Assembly (NCBI RefSeq): GCF_020164455.1
Contig: NZ_JAIQWW010000005.1
Coordinates: 1 to 64,000 of the forward strand
Length of the DNA stretch: 64,000 nucleotides
Direction of reading: 5' to 3'
Source: Phyllobacterium chamaecytisi
GTDB lineage: Bacteria; Pseudomonadota; Alphaproteobacteria; Rhizobiales; Rhizobiaceae
Shown here one piece after another: positions 25,734-34,231 of this stretch. A model generated the notes under the pieces. The model made no database searches and was not told where the DNA came from. It saw only the letters and a program-made list of their open reading frames with translations. A program made the translations under genes and the position numbers. Within the stretch, counting starts at the first letter, position 1, and every line of letters begins with the position of its first letter.

Positions 25734-26267
25734 TGTGACCTGCGTTGCGATCGAATCAGGACCGTAGTCCACCTCGCCCTGAATCTCGAGCAATTCCTGC
25801 AGACGTGTTCTGGCACGGCTCACACGGCTTTTGATCGTTCCGACAGCGCACTCGCAGATTTCGGCAGCCTCTTCATAAGAAAAGCCCGACGCGCCGACAA
25901 GTATGATCGCTTCACGCTGATCGTCGGGCAGTTTTTCGAGCGCTTTGCGAAAATCCTGCAAATCCAGCGAGCCATATTGTGCCGGATGAACGGACAACTG
26001 CTCGGTGAATATCCCATCGGAATCCTGAACCTCGCGCCCGCGCTTGCGCATCTGGCTGTAGAATTCGTTGCGCAAGATCGTAAACAGCCAAGCCTTGATA
26101 TTGGTGCCGGGCTCGAACGAATCCTGTTTGGCCCACGCCTTCATAATCGTATCCTGCACAAGGTCATCTGCCCTGTCCGGATTGCCGATCAGTGACACTG
26201 CAAATGCTCGCAGCTTCGGCAAGGCAGCAATCAAATCTCTCTTGAAGTCGGCAGATTCATGTACCAT
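25716..26267 (-). CDS. ecfG: EcfG, general stress response sigma factor
   Basis: The 183-residue ECF sigma factor has region 2 (NPDRADDLVQDTIMKAWAKQDSFEPGTNIKAWLFTILRNEFYSQ) and region 4 (LEKLPDDQREAIILV, then YEEAAEICECAVGTIKSRVSRART). It would direct RNA polymerase to GGAAC-N16-CGTT promoters, several of which are nearby. It lies 11 bp downstream of nepR and opposite phyR, the standard alphaproteobacterial arrangement. Its activity is controlled by partner switching: NepR binds it, and phosphorylated PhyR removes NepR. Confidence 0.93.
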   Translation of the reverse strand: MVHESADFKRDLIAALPKLRAFAVSLIGNPDRADDLVQDTIMKAWAKQDSFEPGTNIKAWLFTILRNEFYSQMRKRGREVQDSDGIFTEQLSVHPAQYGSLDLQDFRKALEKLPDDQREAIILVGASGFSYEEAAEICECAVGTIKSRVSRARTRLQELLEIQGEVDYGPDSIATQVTSNKFA

Positions 26268-26278
26268 TCAACAGCCCG

Positions 26279-26482
26279 TTATTTGGATGATTGCGTATGA
26301 TTGCGTTCAGCCTCATCAAGCTTTTCAAGAAGATCGAGAAAACGAGCCGGTATTTCTTCCTCCTGCACCGATGCGTAAAGCGCGCGTAACTTCAGACCAA
26401 TTTCTGTTTCAGCGTTCTTAATGTCGCGGCGGCGAACTCGCACCTTTTCAGGAGCGTCAATAGAATTCTTTTTGGCGTTCAT
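26279..26482 (-). CDS. nepR: NepR, anti-sigma factor
   Basis: The 67-residue protein holds the NepR core IGLKLRALYASVQEEEIPARFLDLLEKLDEAE. It binds EcfG to block it and binds the sigma-like domain of phosphorylated PhyR to release it. The start at 26482 gives the usual length; the longer frame of 95 residues runs into the intergenic region and is rejected. It is the first gene of the nepR-ecfG operon. Confidence 0.92.
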   Translation of the reverse strand: MNAKKNSIDAPEKVRVRRRDIKNAETEIGLKLRALYASVQEEEIPARFLDLLEKLDEAERNHTQSSK

Positions 26483-26571
26483 TGTCTGATCTTTGCTGGT
26501 GGTTCGTCGCTGTAGTATGAATAGAGCCTGTACCCAAGGCACATTAATGATGACAATTCCTGACAAAGAAG

Positions 26572-26611
26572 AAAGTTCCGTTACAGGGAACTTTTTTTTT
26601 GCGAAAGTGTT
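26572..26611 (+). promoter_or_regulatory. Imperfect sigma-EcfG promoter of phyR, with inverted repeat and T tract
   Basis: AAAGTTCC (26572-26579) and GGAACTTT (26587-26594) form a perfect 8-bp inverted repeat. The right arm provides GGAAC, followed after 16 bases by TGTT (26608-26611), 57 nt before phyR. The left arm provides a minus-strand GGAAC pointing at nepR but has no CGTT at the right distance. Nine T residues follow the repeat, so it also looks like a terminator; no + strand gene ends just upstream, so I favour the promoter reading. Confidence 0.5.
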
Positions 26612-26667
26612 TCAGGAAGGAACTCACCACGCCTCAGTACCCCACCCGAAACAGGGAAATCACTATA

Positions 26668-27462
26668 ATGTCATTGTCCACCCGGATAGCCCCTCATCTG
26701 CCGTATCTTCGCCGTTTCGCTCGCGCTATCACCGGCTCGCAATCTTCTGGCGATGCCTATGTTGCGGCGACGCTTGAAATTCTCATCACCGACGTTTCCC
26801 TTTTCCCTCAAACAGGCTCCGATCGTGCTAGCCTCTACAAGCTGCTGATCAAACATTTCAACTCCGTCAATGTCCGCCCTCTCGAATTGAAATCCGAGTT
26901 CGGCTGGGAGAGACATGCAGCGGCCAACCTCACTGCAATCGCGCCGAAAGCCCGTCAGGCCTTCCTGCTGATCAGCCTTGAAGGTTTCAGCCAGGCCGAG
27001 ACGATGGAAATTCTCGAAGTCACGGATGGCGAACTTTACGGGCTGTTGGACGAGGCATCCGTCGGCATTTCGAAACAGATCGCAACCGACATTCTGATTA
27101 TTGAGGACGAACCTTTGATCGCCATGGATATCGAGCACATGGTCCAGACCCTCGGGCACCGCGTGGTTGGCATTGCACGGACGCGCGACGAGGCGCTCAA
27201 GATTTACTCCGCCACCCATCCGAGCATGATTCTTGCAGATATCCAGCTTGCGGATGGAAGCTCCGGTATCGACGCGGTGAACAACATTCTCAGCCAGGAT
27301 GCGGTTCCTGTTATTTTCATCACCGCCTTTCCCGAAAGATTGCTGACAGGAGAACGGCCGGAACCGACCTTCCTCGTTACCAAACCGTTCAATCCCGATA
27401 TGGTCAAGGCATTAATCACCCAGGCCCTGTTCTTTAAAGAGAGCAGCAAAGCCAAGGCGTAG
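26668..27462 (+). CDS. phyR: PhyR, general stress response anti-anti-sigma response regulator
   Basis: The 264-residue protein has an N-terminal sigma-like domain (about 1-135), which mimics EcfG to capture NepR, and a C-terminal receiver (about 140-260) with IIEDEPL, phospho-acceptor Asp191 in MILADIQLADG, the FITAFPERLL variant typical of this family and K in TKPF. Phosphorylation by HWE/HisKA_2 kinases opens the protein. The ATG at 26668 follows GGGAAA; an upstream in-frame ATG at 26599 lies inside the promoter region. It is divergent from nepR-ecfG. Confidence 0.95.
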   Translation: MSLSTRIAPHLPYLRRFARAITGSQSSGDAYVAATLEILITDVSLFPQTGSDRASLYKLLIKHFNSVNVRPLELKSEFGWERHAAANLTAIAPKARQAFLLISLEGFSQAETMEILEVTDGELYGLLDEASVGISKQIATDILIIEDEPLIAMDIEHMVQTLGHRVVGIARTRDEALKIYSATHPSMILADIQLADGSSGIDAVNNILSQDAVPVIFITAFPERLLTGERPEPTFLVTKPFNPDMVKALITQALFFKESSKAKA

Positions 27463-27484
27463 AGCGCGTTGCCCTCCTGCCTCG

Positions 27485-27509
27485 GGAACAAAACAGCGTC
27501 TTGCCCGTT
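27485..27509 (+). promoter_or_regulatory. Sigma-EcfG promoter of DUF1328 gene
   Basis: GGAAC (27485-27489), 16 bases, CGTT (27506-27509): perfect match, 30 nt before the start at 27539 and 23 nt after the phyR stop. Confidence 0.9.
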
Positions 27510-27538
27510 TTGAATCCGACAAGACAGGGAGATGATAA

Positions 27539-27703
27539 ATGCTTTATTATGCTGTAATTTTTCTGATCATAGCACTTGTGGCAGGCGCGTTAGGTTTTGG
27601 TGGTATTGCCGGCGCCTCGGCAGGCATCGCCCAGATCATTTTCTACGTGTTCCTGGCGCTGCTACTAATCTCATTGATCGCCAGCATCATACGTCGCGCT
27701 TAA
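27539..27703 (+). CDS. DUF1328 (YtjA-like) small membrane protein
   Basis: The 54-residue protein has two hydrophobic helices joined by [14 protein letters not shown], the DUF1328 pattern. An AGGGAGATGATAA segment supplies the ribosome site. It has its own perfect stress promoter and a strong terminator directly behind, so it is a single-gene unit attached to phyR. DUF1328 proteins are stress-associated in several Alphaproteobacteria; their molecular role is unknown. Confidence 0.9.
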   Translation: MLYYAVIFLIIALVAGALGFGGIAGASAGIAQIIFYVFLALLLISLIASIIRRA

Positions 27704-27715
27704 CCGCAGCAAATC

Positions 27716-27750
27716 ACAAAAACCGCCGGTCTCGTACCGGCGGTTTTTGT
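27716..27750 (+). terminator. Rho-independent terminator after DUF1328
   Basis: AAAAACCGCCGG and CCGGCGGTTTTT form a 12-bp stem with a seven-base loop and a T run; a near-ideal intrinsic terminator. Confidence 0.95.
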
Positions 27751-27833
27751 GTATCTTTAAGAAGTCCTGTCCGGGATTGCGGCACAATCAATTTTTGTAG
27801 TAGGTCACGCTGAATGAAGCGTGGGAGCCAAAG

Positions 27834-29321
27834 GTGTTCTGGCGAAAATTCAGCATGGCCTCACTTGATGGCCCACCAATCAATTGGTCAAAACTTGCAC
27901 GCCTCGCCCCGCGTGCAATCGTTCTGTACATCCTTGCCATCTTAGTACTGCGCCTCTTTCTTTCGCGGTTTATGGAAATCGATGAGGCGCAATTCGTTGG
28001 CGAAGTTGCGTTCGCTTGGAACTATGGCAACTCGCATCCGCCAATGTACAATTGGCTGGTGCGACTCGCGCTTGAACTGACTGGTTGGAACTGGGTTCTT
28101 GCTGTCGCTCTGGTGCGCCTTTCCCTGCTTGGGCTCTATCACTGGCTTAGTTTCGATACTGCGCGCCGACTGGGTGGTGACCGCGCAGGCGTACTAGCGT
28201 TAACTGCGTCGGCGTTTCTGCCGCAGATAGTCTGGATGTCCATCCAGACTACAGCACATACTATTCTCGTTATTTCCGCATCGATCGGCATCGTTCATGC
28301 CTTTGCGCTGTTGCGTGAGGGGAAGGGTCCGCGTGCATACATCTGGTTTGGCATCTGGTCGGCAATCGGGGCCTTGGCCAAATACAACTTCTTCATTTTT
28401 CTGGTCAGCTTCCTCATCGCTGCGGTGATAACGCCAACCATTCGCCGTCAATTGTTCCAGCGGCGGATCTGGATCTCGATTGCTATTTTCATTGCCGCTT
28501 TTACACCCGTCATTGTCGCCTCCCTCAACGCACCCTTGGCGGCGACAGCCGGCAGAATGCATAAGCTTGCGCAGGCCATCGGCTACCTGGAATCATTCGA
28601 TCTTCCGCGGGTAGGGATCGACGGGCTTGCCAGTCTCCTGATTTCAACCTTCCTGTGGGCTGGGCCTGCGCTCATAATCTTCTGGATTGGTCGGACTCGA
28701 GATCATCCACGCCCCCCGCCGGATGGCGAGGAGGATGTCCGCAAGCTCCTGCTTCGCACAATACTGATCGGCCTTGGCGCCTTCGCCGTATTGGTTTTCA
28801 TTGCCGATTACCATTCCGTCGCAGAGCGCTACATGGCCCCGATTCTGGCACCAACTGCGATCCTTTTGGCGCTTTCTTTGCCGCAGGTACTCGGCGCACG
28901 CAATGTACTGGTCATATCAGGCGTAACGTACATCCTTGCCCCGCTGGCAGTCGCAATGATTGCCCTGTTCGGCACCCCTCGATTCAATTTTCCCTTCGAC
29001 GGCATAGCCGACGCGATCCGCGCACAGAATCCCACGCCTGCGAGGATCGCGTCCAACCGTCAGGATGATGCGGGCAATGTGGCCGCGCTCCTGCATTGGC
29101 CGCCTGAACGGGGCGAAGCCTCGGATATTGTTCTGGTCTGGCAGGGTAATGACGACCCTGGCGAAGAAGCACTAGCGCGTTTACCCACCGACGCACAGCC
29201 AATCGGACCGGTAACACGGGTGACCGCGCGAGTGCGAAACTTCAATGGTGAATTGCGAACCTTTAGCTTCCAGCGCTATTCATCTCGGTTACCGATACCG
29301 GATCAGAATAGCGGCGGATGA
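27834..29321 (+). CDS. GT39-type (ArnT/PMT-like) membrane glycosyltransferase
   Basis: The 495-residue protein has about ten hydrophobic segments and the GT-C signature of an acidic motif in the first periplasmic loop (RFMEIDEAQFVGE, then GNSHPPMYNW). Such enzymes transfer a sugar from a polyprenyl-phosphate donor to a lipid or protein outside the cytoplasm. The start is taken as GTG at 27834 because GGGAG lies six bases upstream; ATG at 27855 is the alternative. The convergent GT2 gene probably makes the polyprenyl-phosphate sugar. The two genes overlap tail to tail by 59 nt. Confidence 0.82.
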   Translation: MFWRKFSMASLDGPPINWSKLARLAPRAIVLYILAILVLRLFLSRFMEIDEAQFVGEVAFAWNYGNSHPPMYNWLVRLALELTGWNWVLAVALVRLSLLGLYHWLSFDTARRLGGDRAGVLALTASAFLPQIVWMSIQTTAHTILVISASIGIVHAFALLREGKGPRAYIWFGIWSAIGALAKYNFFIFLVSFLIAAVITPTIRRQLFQRRIWISIAIFIAAFTPVIVASLNAPLAATAGRMHKLAQAIGYLESFDLPRVGIDGLASLLISTFLWAGPALIIFWIGRTRDHPRPPPDGEEDVRKLLLRTILIGLGAFAVLVFIADYHSVAERYMAPILAPTAILLALSLPQVLGARNVLVISGVTYILAPLAVAMIALFGTPRFNFPFDGIADAIRAQNPTPARIASNRQDDAGNVAALLHWPPERGEASDIVLVWQGNDDPGEEALARLPTDAQPIGPVTRVTARVRNFNGELRTFSFQRYSSRLPIPDQNSGG

Positions 29322-30057
29322 GCCAGAAAACGCCGACTGTATCAAGAAACGCCACCGCGGCGCGGTCAAAAAAACCATATTTCGATACGCCGGCCAGTCT
29401 TGGCCGGTCCTCGACGTCGACCTCGATTACTGACAGCCCGGCCCGTCGCGACAAAGCCGGAATAAACCGATGCATGTTGTCGAAATAGGGCAGACTTTGC
29501 GCTACTACAGCCGGAAGAATCTTGAAACCGCAGCCCGCATCCCGGCAATCATCCTTCAGCAGCCGTTTGCGCACGAAATTGGCGGATCTTGAAGTTAACA
29601 GTTTGACGATACCATCGTTACGCCGTTTCCTTACACCCGCGAAAAGCGCCGGAGATGCGCGCTCAAGGCGAGGCCACAATCGCGCAATATCCATCGGGTC
29701 ATTCTGGCCATCGCCATCCAGCGTCGCAATCCACCGGCCTTGGGCCGCCCGAAAGCCGCTGATCAAGGCGCGTGATTTGCCAGTGCGTTTTTTGTGGCGC
29801 AGCACACGGGTGTGGTCGCCGGCAGCTGCGGCTTCCTCCGCCGATCCATCAGCGGACCCGTCATCGACCACAATGATCTCATAGGATGGGCCGGATAAGA
29901 GCGCTGTATTGATTTCCCTCACCAGGTTTCCGATGTTGCCGGACTCGTTGTAACATGGGATTACGATCGTCAAATCGGTCATATTGAGAACCATTGGTGA
30001 AGGGGATGCCACATCCGGATGCCCAAGATCACTGAGTGATTTTGCAGATGCAGCCAT
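29263..30057 (-). CDS. GT2 glycosyltransferase, dolichol-phosphate mannosyltransferase-like
   Basis: The 264-residue protein has the GT-A fold: TIVIPCYNESGNIGNLVREI, EIIVVDDGSADGS, and the DxD-like motif in TLDGDGQNDP. These fit polyprenyl-phosphate glycosyltransferases (DPM1/ArnC-like). There is no C-terminal membrane domain, unlike ArnC or GtrB. It likely supplies the lipid-linked donor used by the neighbouring GT39 enzyme, though the sugar is unknown. The start could lie at 30057 or further in (Met27, just before the catalytic fold); ribosome sites are weak at all. Confidence 0.8.
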   Translation of the reverse strand: MAASAKSLSDLGHPDVASPSPMVLNMTDLTIVIPCYNESGNIGNLVREINTALLSGPSYEIIVVDDGSADGSAEEAAAAGDHTRVLRHKKRTGKSRALISGFRAAQGRWIATLDGDGQNDPMDIARLWPRLERASPALFAGVRKRRNDGIVKLLTSRSANFVRKRLLKDDCRDAGCGFKILPAVVAQSLPYFDNMHRFIPALSRRAGLSVIEVDVEDRPRLAGVSKYGFFDRAAVAFLDTVGVFWLIRRYSDPVSVTEMNSAGS

Positions 30058-30214
30058 CACCTAAATATAGACATGTTGGAGCGAATTCCATCCCCCTGGA
30101 CGGTATCCGCGTCAAGAAGCATCGACCAAAGTTCAATGCGGTGATCGGAGCGCCGCAATTCCGCCACGTCAATCAATGCTAAATCATCAGACTTTCGACG
30201 TGGCTGGTTTATGG

Positions 30215-30229
30215 TTAATACTTCATTAA
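30215..30229. promoter_or_regulatory. CtrA-type box upstream of envC
   Basis: TTAA-N7-TTAA matches the CtrA recognition consensus of Alphaproteobacteria. It lies 53 bp before the envC start, in the 221-bp gap shared with the divergent GT2 gene. Confidence 0.6.
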
Positions 30230-30281
30230 TCGAAGTCTCCCTAAAGTCGGGATCAAACCATCGCTCTAGTCCGGTCCGGCA

Positions 30282-31652
30282 ATGAAATTTGAGGCACTAA
30301 AGGCAACACTGAAAGGCAAACGCACATTCTCACATGTCGTTTTCCTGATGATAGCCTTGGCCGGCATGTCAGTCATTCCATCGTTCGTTCAAGCGCAAGA
30401 AAATGGCTTGCAATCGGCTCCCGAACCTCTGGATGCAAAACGCGCACAAACTGCCAAGGAACTTGAAGACCTGACCGGGCAGATATCGATGTCCTCGGAA
30501 CGTGTCACGGCGCTGGACAATGAAATCGCGTCGCTGAAAAAGGATCAAACCACGATAACCGCCGCACTCATCCAGTCGGCCAAGACCGAGAAAAAGTTGA
30601 GTGAGGATATCACCGGCTTTAGCGACAAGCTCGCCGGTCTGCGTGAGCGAGAAGACAGTATAAAGGCGTCGCTGAAATCTCGGCGTGGCGCGCTCGCCGA
30701 AGTGCTTGCGGCCTTGCAGCGCATGGGCCTCAACCCGCCGCCGGCAATTCTCGTTCGTCCGGATGATGCCCTCGCATCCGTGCGAAGCGCGGTTCTTCTC
30801 GGCGCTGTTGTTCCCGAAATGCGTCAGCAAACCGAAACCCTGATTGCAGATCTCAAGGACCTAACCCGCGTCAAGACCTCGATTGCCGAGGAACGGAGCC
30901 GTCTGACCGCCGCACTTTCAGGGCAGGCGGAGGAGAAGACACGGCTCGACCTGCTTCTTGCTGAGAAGCAAAAAATGCAGACCACCTCTGAAGAAACGCG
31001 CCTCGCTGAGCAACAGCGTGCCGAGGACCTCGCCAAGCGAGCCACGTCGCTACGCGATCTGATCGCCTCCATGGAAAAGGACATGCAGGAGGTCAAGAAG
31101 GCCGCGGATGCTGCGAGCGCGCAGGAGCAACAGAAGATGGCCGCAAGCCAGCAACGTGCCGATGATTTCGCCTCCAACCAGAGCCGTCTTTCGGCACAAA
31201 TTAATTTTGCGTCGCTGAAAGGCCATCTTTCCATGCCAGCAGCAGGCAAGCTGGTGAAGCATTTCGGCGACGATGACGGCGTAGGCGGCACGGTTCAGGG
31301 CGATACGCTCGCGACCGCGCCAGGCGCCACGATTACTTCACCGGTCGACGCCGTAGTCCTTTATGCGGGCGCGTTCAGGTCTTATGGTCAACTCTTGATA
31401 CTTGACGCGGGCAATGGATATCATGTTGTCTTGGCGGGAATGAATAAAATCAACGTCTCCCAGAACCAGTTTGTACTGGCTGGAGAACCGGTCGGTGTGA
31501 TGAACAAGCAACTTATTGCGAGTACCGCACCTGTTCCGATGGGAAATGGAGCTCCAATGCTTTACATTGAGTTCCGGAAGGATACAAAACCTGTTAATCC
31601 CGCTCCCTGGTGGGCGGAAAGGCTTGCTGGAAGGACCGCAAATGATACGTAG
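30282..31652 (+). CDS. EnvC-like murein hydrolase activator
   Basis: The 456-residue exported protein has a signal peptide (about 1-38), two long coiled-coil stretches (about 50-290) and a C-terminal LytM/M23 domain (about 320-450). The zinc-binding HxGxD site of active M23 peptidases is replaced by VQGDTLAT, so the domain is degenerate, as in EnvC, which activates cell-division amidases instead of cutting murein itself. It overlaps ctpA by 11 nt and is the first gene of a cell-envelope operon, with a CtrA-type box upstream. Confidence 0.88.
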   Translation: MKFEALKATLKGKRTFSHVVFLMIALAGMSVIPSFVQAQENGLQSAPEPLDAKRAQTAKELEDLTGQISMSSERVTALDNEIASLKKDQTTITAALIQSAKTEKKLSEDITGFSDKLAGLREREDSIKASLKSRRGALAEVLAALQRMGLNPPPAILVRPDDALASVRSAVLLGAVVPEMRQQTETLIADLKDLTRVKTSIAEERSRLTAALSGQAEEKTRLDLLLAEKQKMQTTSEETRLAEQQRAEDLAKRATSLRDLIASMEKDMQEVKKAADAASAQEQQKMAASQQRADDFASNQSRLSAQINFASLKGHLSMPAAGKLVKHFGDDDGVGGTVQGDTLATAPGATITSPVDAVVLYAGAFRSYGQLLILDAGNGYHVVLAGMNKINVSQNQFVLAGEPVGVMNKQLIASTAPVPMGNGAPMLYIEFRKDTKPVNPAPWWAERLAGRTANDT

Positions 31653-32967
31653 GCTAACGCTTCTCATGGCCGGAGCCCTGTTGGGTGCGACGGCAATGGT
31701 CGTTGTGCAGGGAGCTCTGCCCACAACCGCTGCAGAAGCTGCGGGCACCGATACCTATAAACAGCTATCAATTTTTGGTGATATATTCGAGCGCGTACGC
31801 GCCCAATACGTCACGCCACCCGACGACAAAAAGCTGGTCGAGAGCGCCATCAACGGCATGCTGACCTCGCTCGATCCACACTCATCCTACATGAATGCCG
31901 AACAGGCGCAGGACATGCGCGTTCAGACCAAGGGTGAATTCGGCGGCCTCGGTATCGAAGTCACCATGGAAAACGAACTTGTGAAGGTTATCGCTCCGAT
32001 CGAGGACACGCCGGCATCGAAGGCTGGCGTTTTGGCGGGCGACTATATTTCGCAAATCGATGGCACTGAGGTGCGTGGCATGACGCTGACAGACGCCGTC
32101 GACAAGATGCGCGGCGAGGTGAACACGCCTATCGAACTGACGCTTATTCGTCAGGGTGCCGACAAGCCGATTAAACTCACCATTGTCCGCGACGTGGTCA
32201 AGGTCAAAGCTGTCCGCTCCCGGGTCGATAACGACGTTGGTTATGTCCGCGTCATTTCTTTCACCGAACAGACCTTCGAGGACCTGCAGAAGGCGATCAA
32301 GGATATCCAGAGCAAGGTTCCGGATGACAAGCTCAAGGGCTTCGTCCTCGATCTGCGCTTGAACCCCGGTGGTCTGCTGGATCAGGCCGTCGCCGTCTCC
32401 GATGCTTTCCTCGACAAGGGCGAGGTTGTCTCGACACGTGGCCGCGATCCGCAGGATATCACCCGGTTCGACGCAAGGCCCGGCGATCTGACCAACGGCA
32501 AGCCGCTGATCGTCCTGATCAACGGCGGCTCGGCCAGTGCTTCGGAAATCGTCGCCGGTGCGTTGCAGGACCATCGCCGCGGAACGATCCTCGGAACACG
32601 CTCATTCGGCAAAGGTTCGGTACAGACAATCATACCGCTCGGCGAAAGCGGCGCATTGCGTCTGACGACGGCGCTTTACTACACACCTGCTGGAAAATCC
32701 ATCCAGGGCAAGGGTATTGTTCCGGACATCGCTGTCGATCAGCCGCTTCCCGCCGACCTTCAGGGCAAGGCGGAGCCGATGAGTGAATCCAGTTTGAAGG
32801 GTCACATCAAAGGCGTGCAAGAAGATGCAGAGGGTTCCGGCTCGATCGCCTATGTGCCGCCAGATCCGAAAGACGACCTCCAGCTCATCCAGGCGCTGAA
32901 GCTCTTGCGCGGCGAACAGGCAAATGCGGCCTTCCCGGCCGATCCCAAGAAGGGCGTGCCTAACTGA
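31642..32967 (+). CDS. ctpA: S41-family C-terminal processing protease (CtpA)
   Basis: The 441-residue periplasmic serine protease has a signal peptide (TTAAEAAG near residue 30), a PDZ domain (about 85-165) and an S41 catalytic core with nucleophile Ser in NGGSASASEIVAGAL and general-base Lys in SFGKGSVQTI. It cleaves proteins at nonpolar C-termini in the periplasm. The start at 31642, with an AAGGA site, overlaps the envC stop. In related bacteria CtpA affects envelope integrity and morphology. Confidence 0.93.
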   Translation: MIRRLTLLMAGALLGATAMVVVQGALPTTAAEAAGTDTYKQLSIFGDIFERVRAQYVTPPDDKKLVESAINGMLTSLDPHSSYMNAEQAQDMRVQTKGEFGGLGIEVTMENELVKVIAPIEDTPASKAGVLAGDYISQIDGTEVRGMTLTDAVDKMRGEVNTPIELTLIRQGADKPIKLTIVRDVVKVKAVRSRVDNDVGYVRVISFTEQTFEDLQKAIKDIQSKVPDDKLKGFVLDLRLNPGGLLDQAVAVSDAFLDKGEVVSTRGRDPQDITRFDARPGDLTNGKPLIVLINGGSASASEIVAGALQDHRRGTILGTRSFGKGSVQTIIPLGESGALRLTTALYYTPAGKSIQGKGIVPDIAVDQPLPADLQGKAEPMSESSLKGHIKGVQEDAEGSGSIAYVPPDPKDDLQLIQALKLLRGEQANAAFPADPKKGVPN

Positions 32968-32975
32968 TATGAAAA

Positions 32976-33022
32976 TGGGGACCGGACTTCTCTCCTATAG
33001 TCTGGTCCCCATGGTTCATTTT
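32976..33022 (+). terminator. Strong hairpin after ctpA
   Basis: TGGGGACCgGACT pairs with AGTCtGGTCCCCA around a 12-base loop, followed by a loose T-rich stretch. It may terminate or attenuate transcription between ctpA and the deacetylase gene, which starts 100 bp later in the same direction. Confidence 0.6.
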
Positions 33023-33066
33023 CCCAACCGTGTTTCCCTCCCTGATATCCACTGCGGCCAAAACGC

Positions 33067-34206
33067 GTGAACTCCGATCTCAACCGGCCGCTGGGACAAA
33101 ACAGCAAACGGCCAGATTCAAAAACTGACAAGACATCGCTAATCCGCTGGCTATTGCCATCGGCTGCGATTGTCTGTGTCCTTGGCCTTGCCTCGTTCGT
33201 CACCTACACCAGCCATCAAGGCTTCCGACGGCCCGTACCTGAACCGCCAAAGCCGCAGGTTGCGGAAGCCGCACCGACCGTTATCCCGCCCCCCGCCCCA
33301 GCGCATGACAATAAAAGCCAGCCGGGCAACATCGTCACAGCGCCTGAAGGCGGCCCCAAGGTCATCGTTGTTGGCGATCCTACGCGGCGCGCCCAGGACC
33401 CCCGCACTGCCCATATCCCCGAACCCGATATGCTGGAGCAAAGCCCGCAGGGGCCATTGCCCATAATTGCGCCCGATGGCCGTCGCCCGCTCGATATCTA
33501 TGCCCGGCCATGGTCAGGCGCGCGCGGTGCTCGCGTCGCTATTATCATCGGGGGGTTAGGCCTTTCGCAAACCGGCTCGCAACAGGCAATCCAGACGTTG
33601 CCTCCCGAAGTGACACTGGCCTTCTCGCCGGAAGGCAACAGCCTTCTCCGCTGGATGCAGGCAGCGCGTCAGGATGGCCATGAGGTGCTGATGCAGATCC
33701 CGCTCGAACCCTATGACTATCCGCGAGTCAACCCAGGGCGCAACACGTTGACCGTGGATGCATCGCCAGCGGCGACTTTGGAAAACCTGCATCGGACGAT
33801 GGGCCGTATCACCAACTACACAGGCGTCATGAACTATATGGGTGCACGCTTCACCGCTGAACCCGAGGCAATGACCACTGTTGTTCAGGATATCGCCAAG
33901 CGTGGTCTTCTCTACCTGGATGATGGCACATCGGCGCGCAGCAAGGCCGATAGCATTGCCGCGCAACAGGGCGCGCCTTTCGCCGCAGCCGATCTGTTGA
34001 TCGACGCTTCGCAGGATCGCGGCGCGATTCTGAAGAAGCTTGATGAGCTGGAGCGCATTGCTCGTGCCAAGGGTACGGCGATCGCCACTGGCTCCGCCTT
34101 CGACGTGACAGTGGAGGCCGTCACATCATGGGCCAATGAGGCGAAGGCGCGCGGTATAGAGATCGTTCCTGTCTCCGCCCTTGTCCGCGATCCTGAAAAA
34201 GGTTAG
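33067..34206 (+). CDS. Divergent polysaccharide deacetylase family protein (DUF610)
   Basis: The 379-residue protein has a cytoplasmic basic N-terminus, one membrane segment (about 28-50), a Pro-rich periplasmic linker (about 55-140) and a C-terminal NodB-like barrel beginning [19 protein letters not shown], the divergent polysaccharide deacetylase family. The usual metal-binding His residues of NodB are not evident, so activity is uncertain. Start is GTG at 33067. Envelope remodelling with EnvC and CtpA is suggested by the conserved order envC-ctpA-deacetylase-rppH seen in Rhizobiales. Confidence 0.85.
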   Translation: MNSDLNRPLGQNSKRPDSKTDKTSLIRWLLPSAAIVCVLGLASFVTYTSHQGFRRPVPEPPKPQVAEAAPTVIPPPAPAHDNKSQPGNIVTAPEGGPKVIVVGDPTRRAQDPRTAHIPEPDMLEQSPQGPLPIIAPDGRRPLDIYARPWSGARGARVAIIIGGLGLSQTGSQQAIQTLPPEVTLAFSPEGNSLLRWMQAARQDGHEVLMQIPLEPYDYPRVNPGRNTLTVDASPAATLENLHRTMGRITNYTGVMNYMGARFTAEPEAMTTVVQDIAKRGLLYLDDGTSARSKADSIAAQQGAPFAAADLLIDASQDRGAILKKLDELERIARAKGTAIATGSAFDVTVEAVTSWANEAKARGIEIVPVSALVRDPEKG

Positions 34207-34231
34207 CAACCGGTGGCCCGGAGTATTTTGC

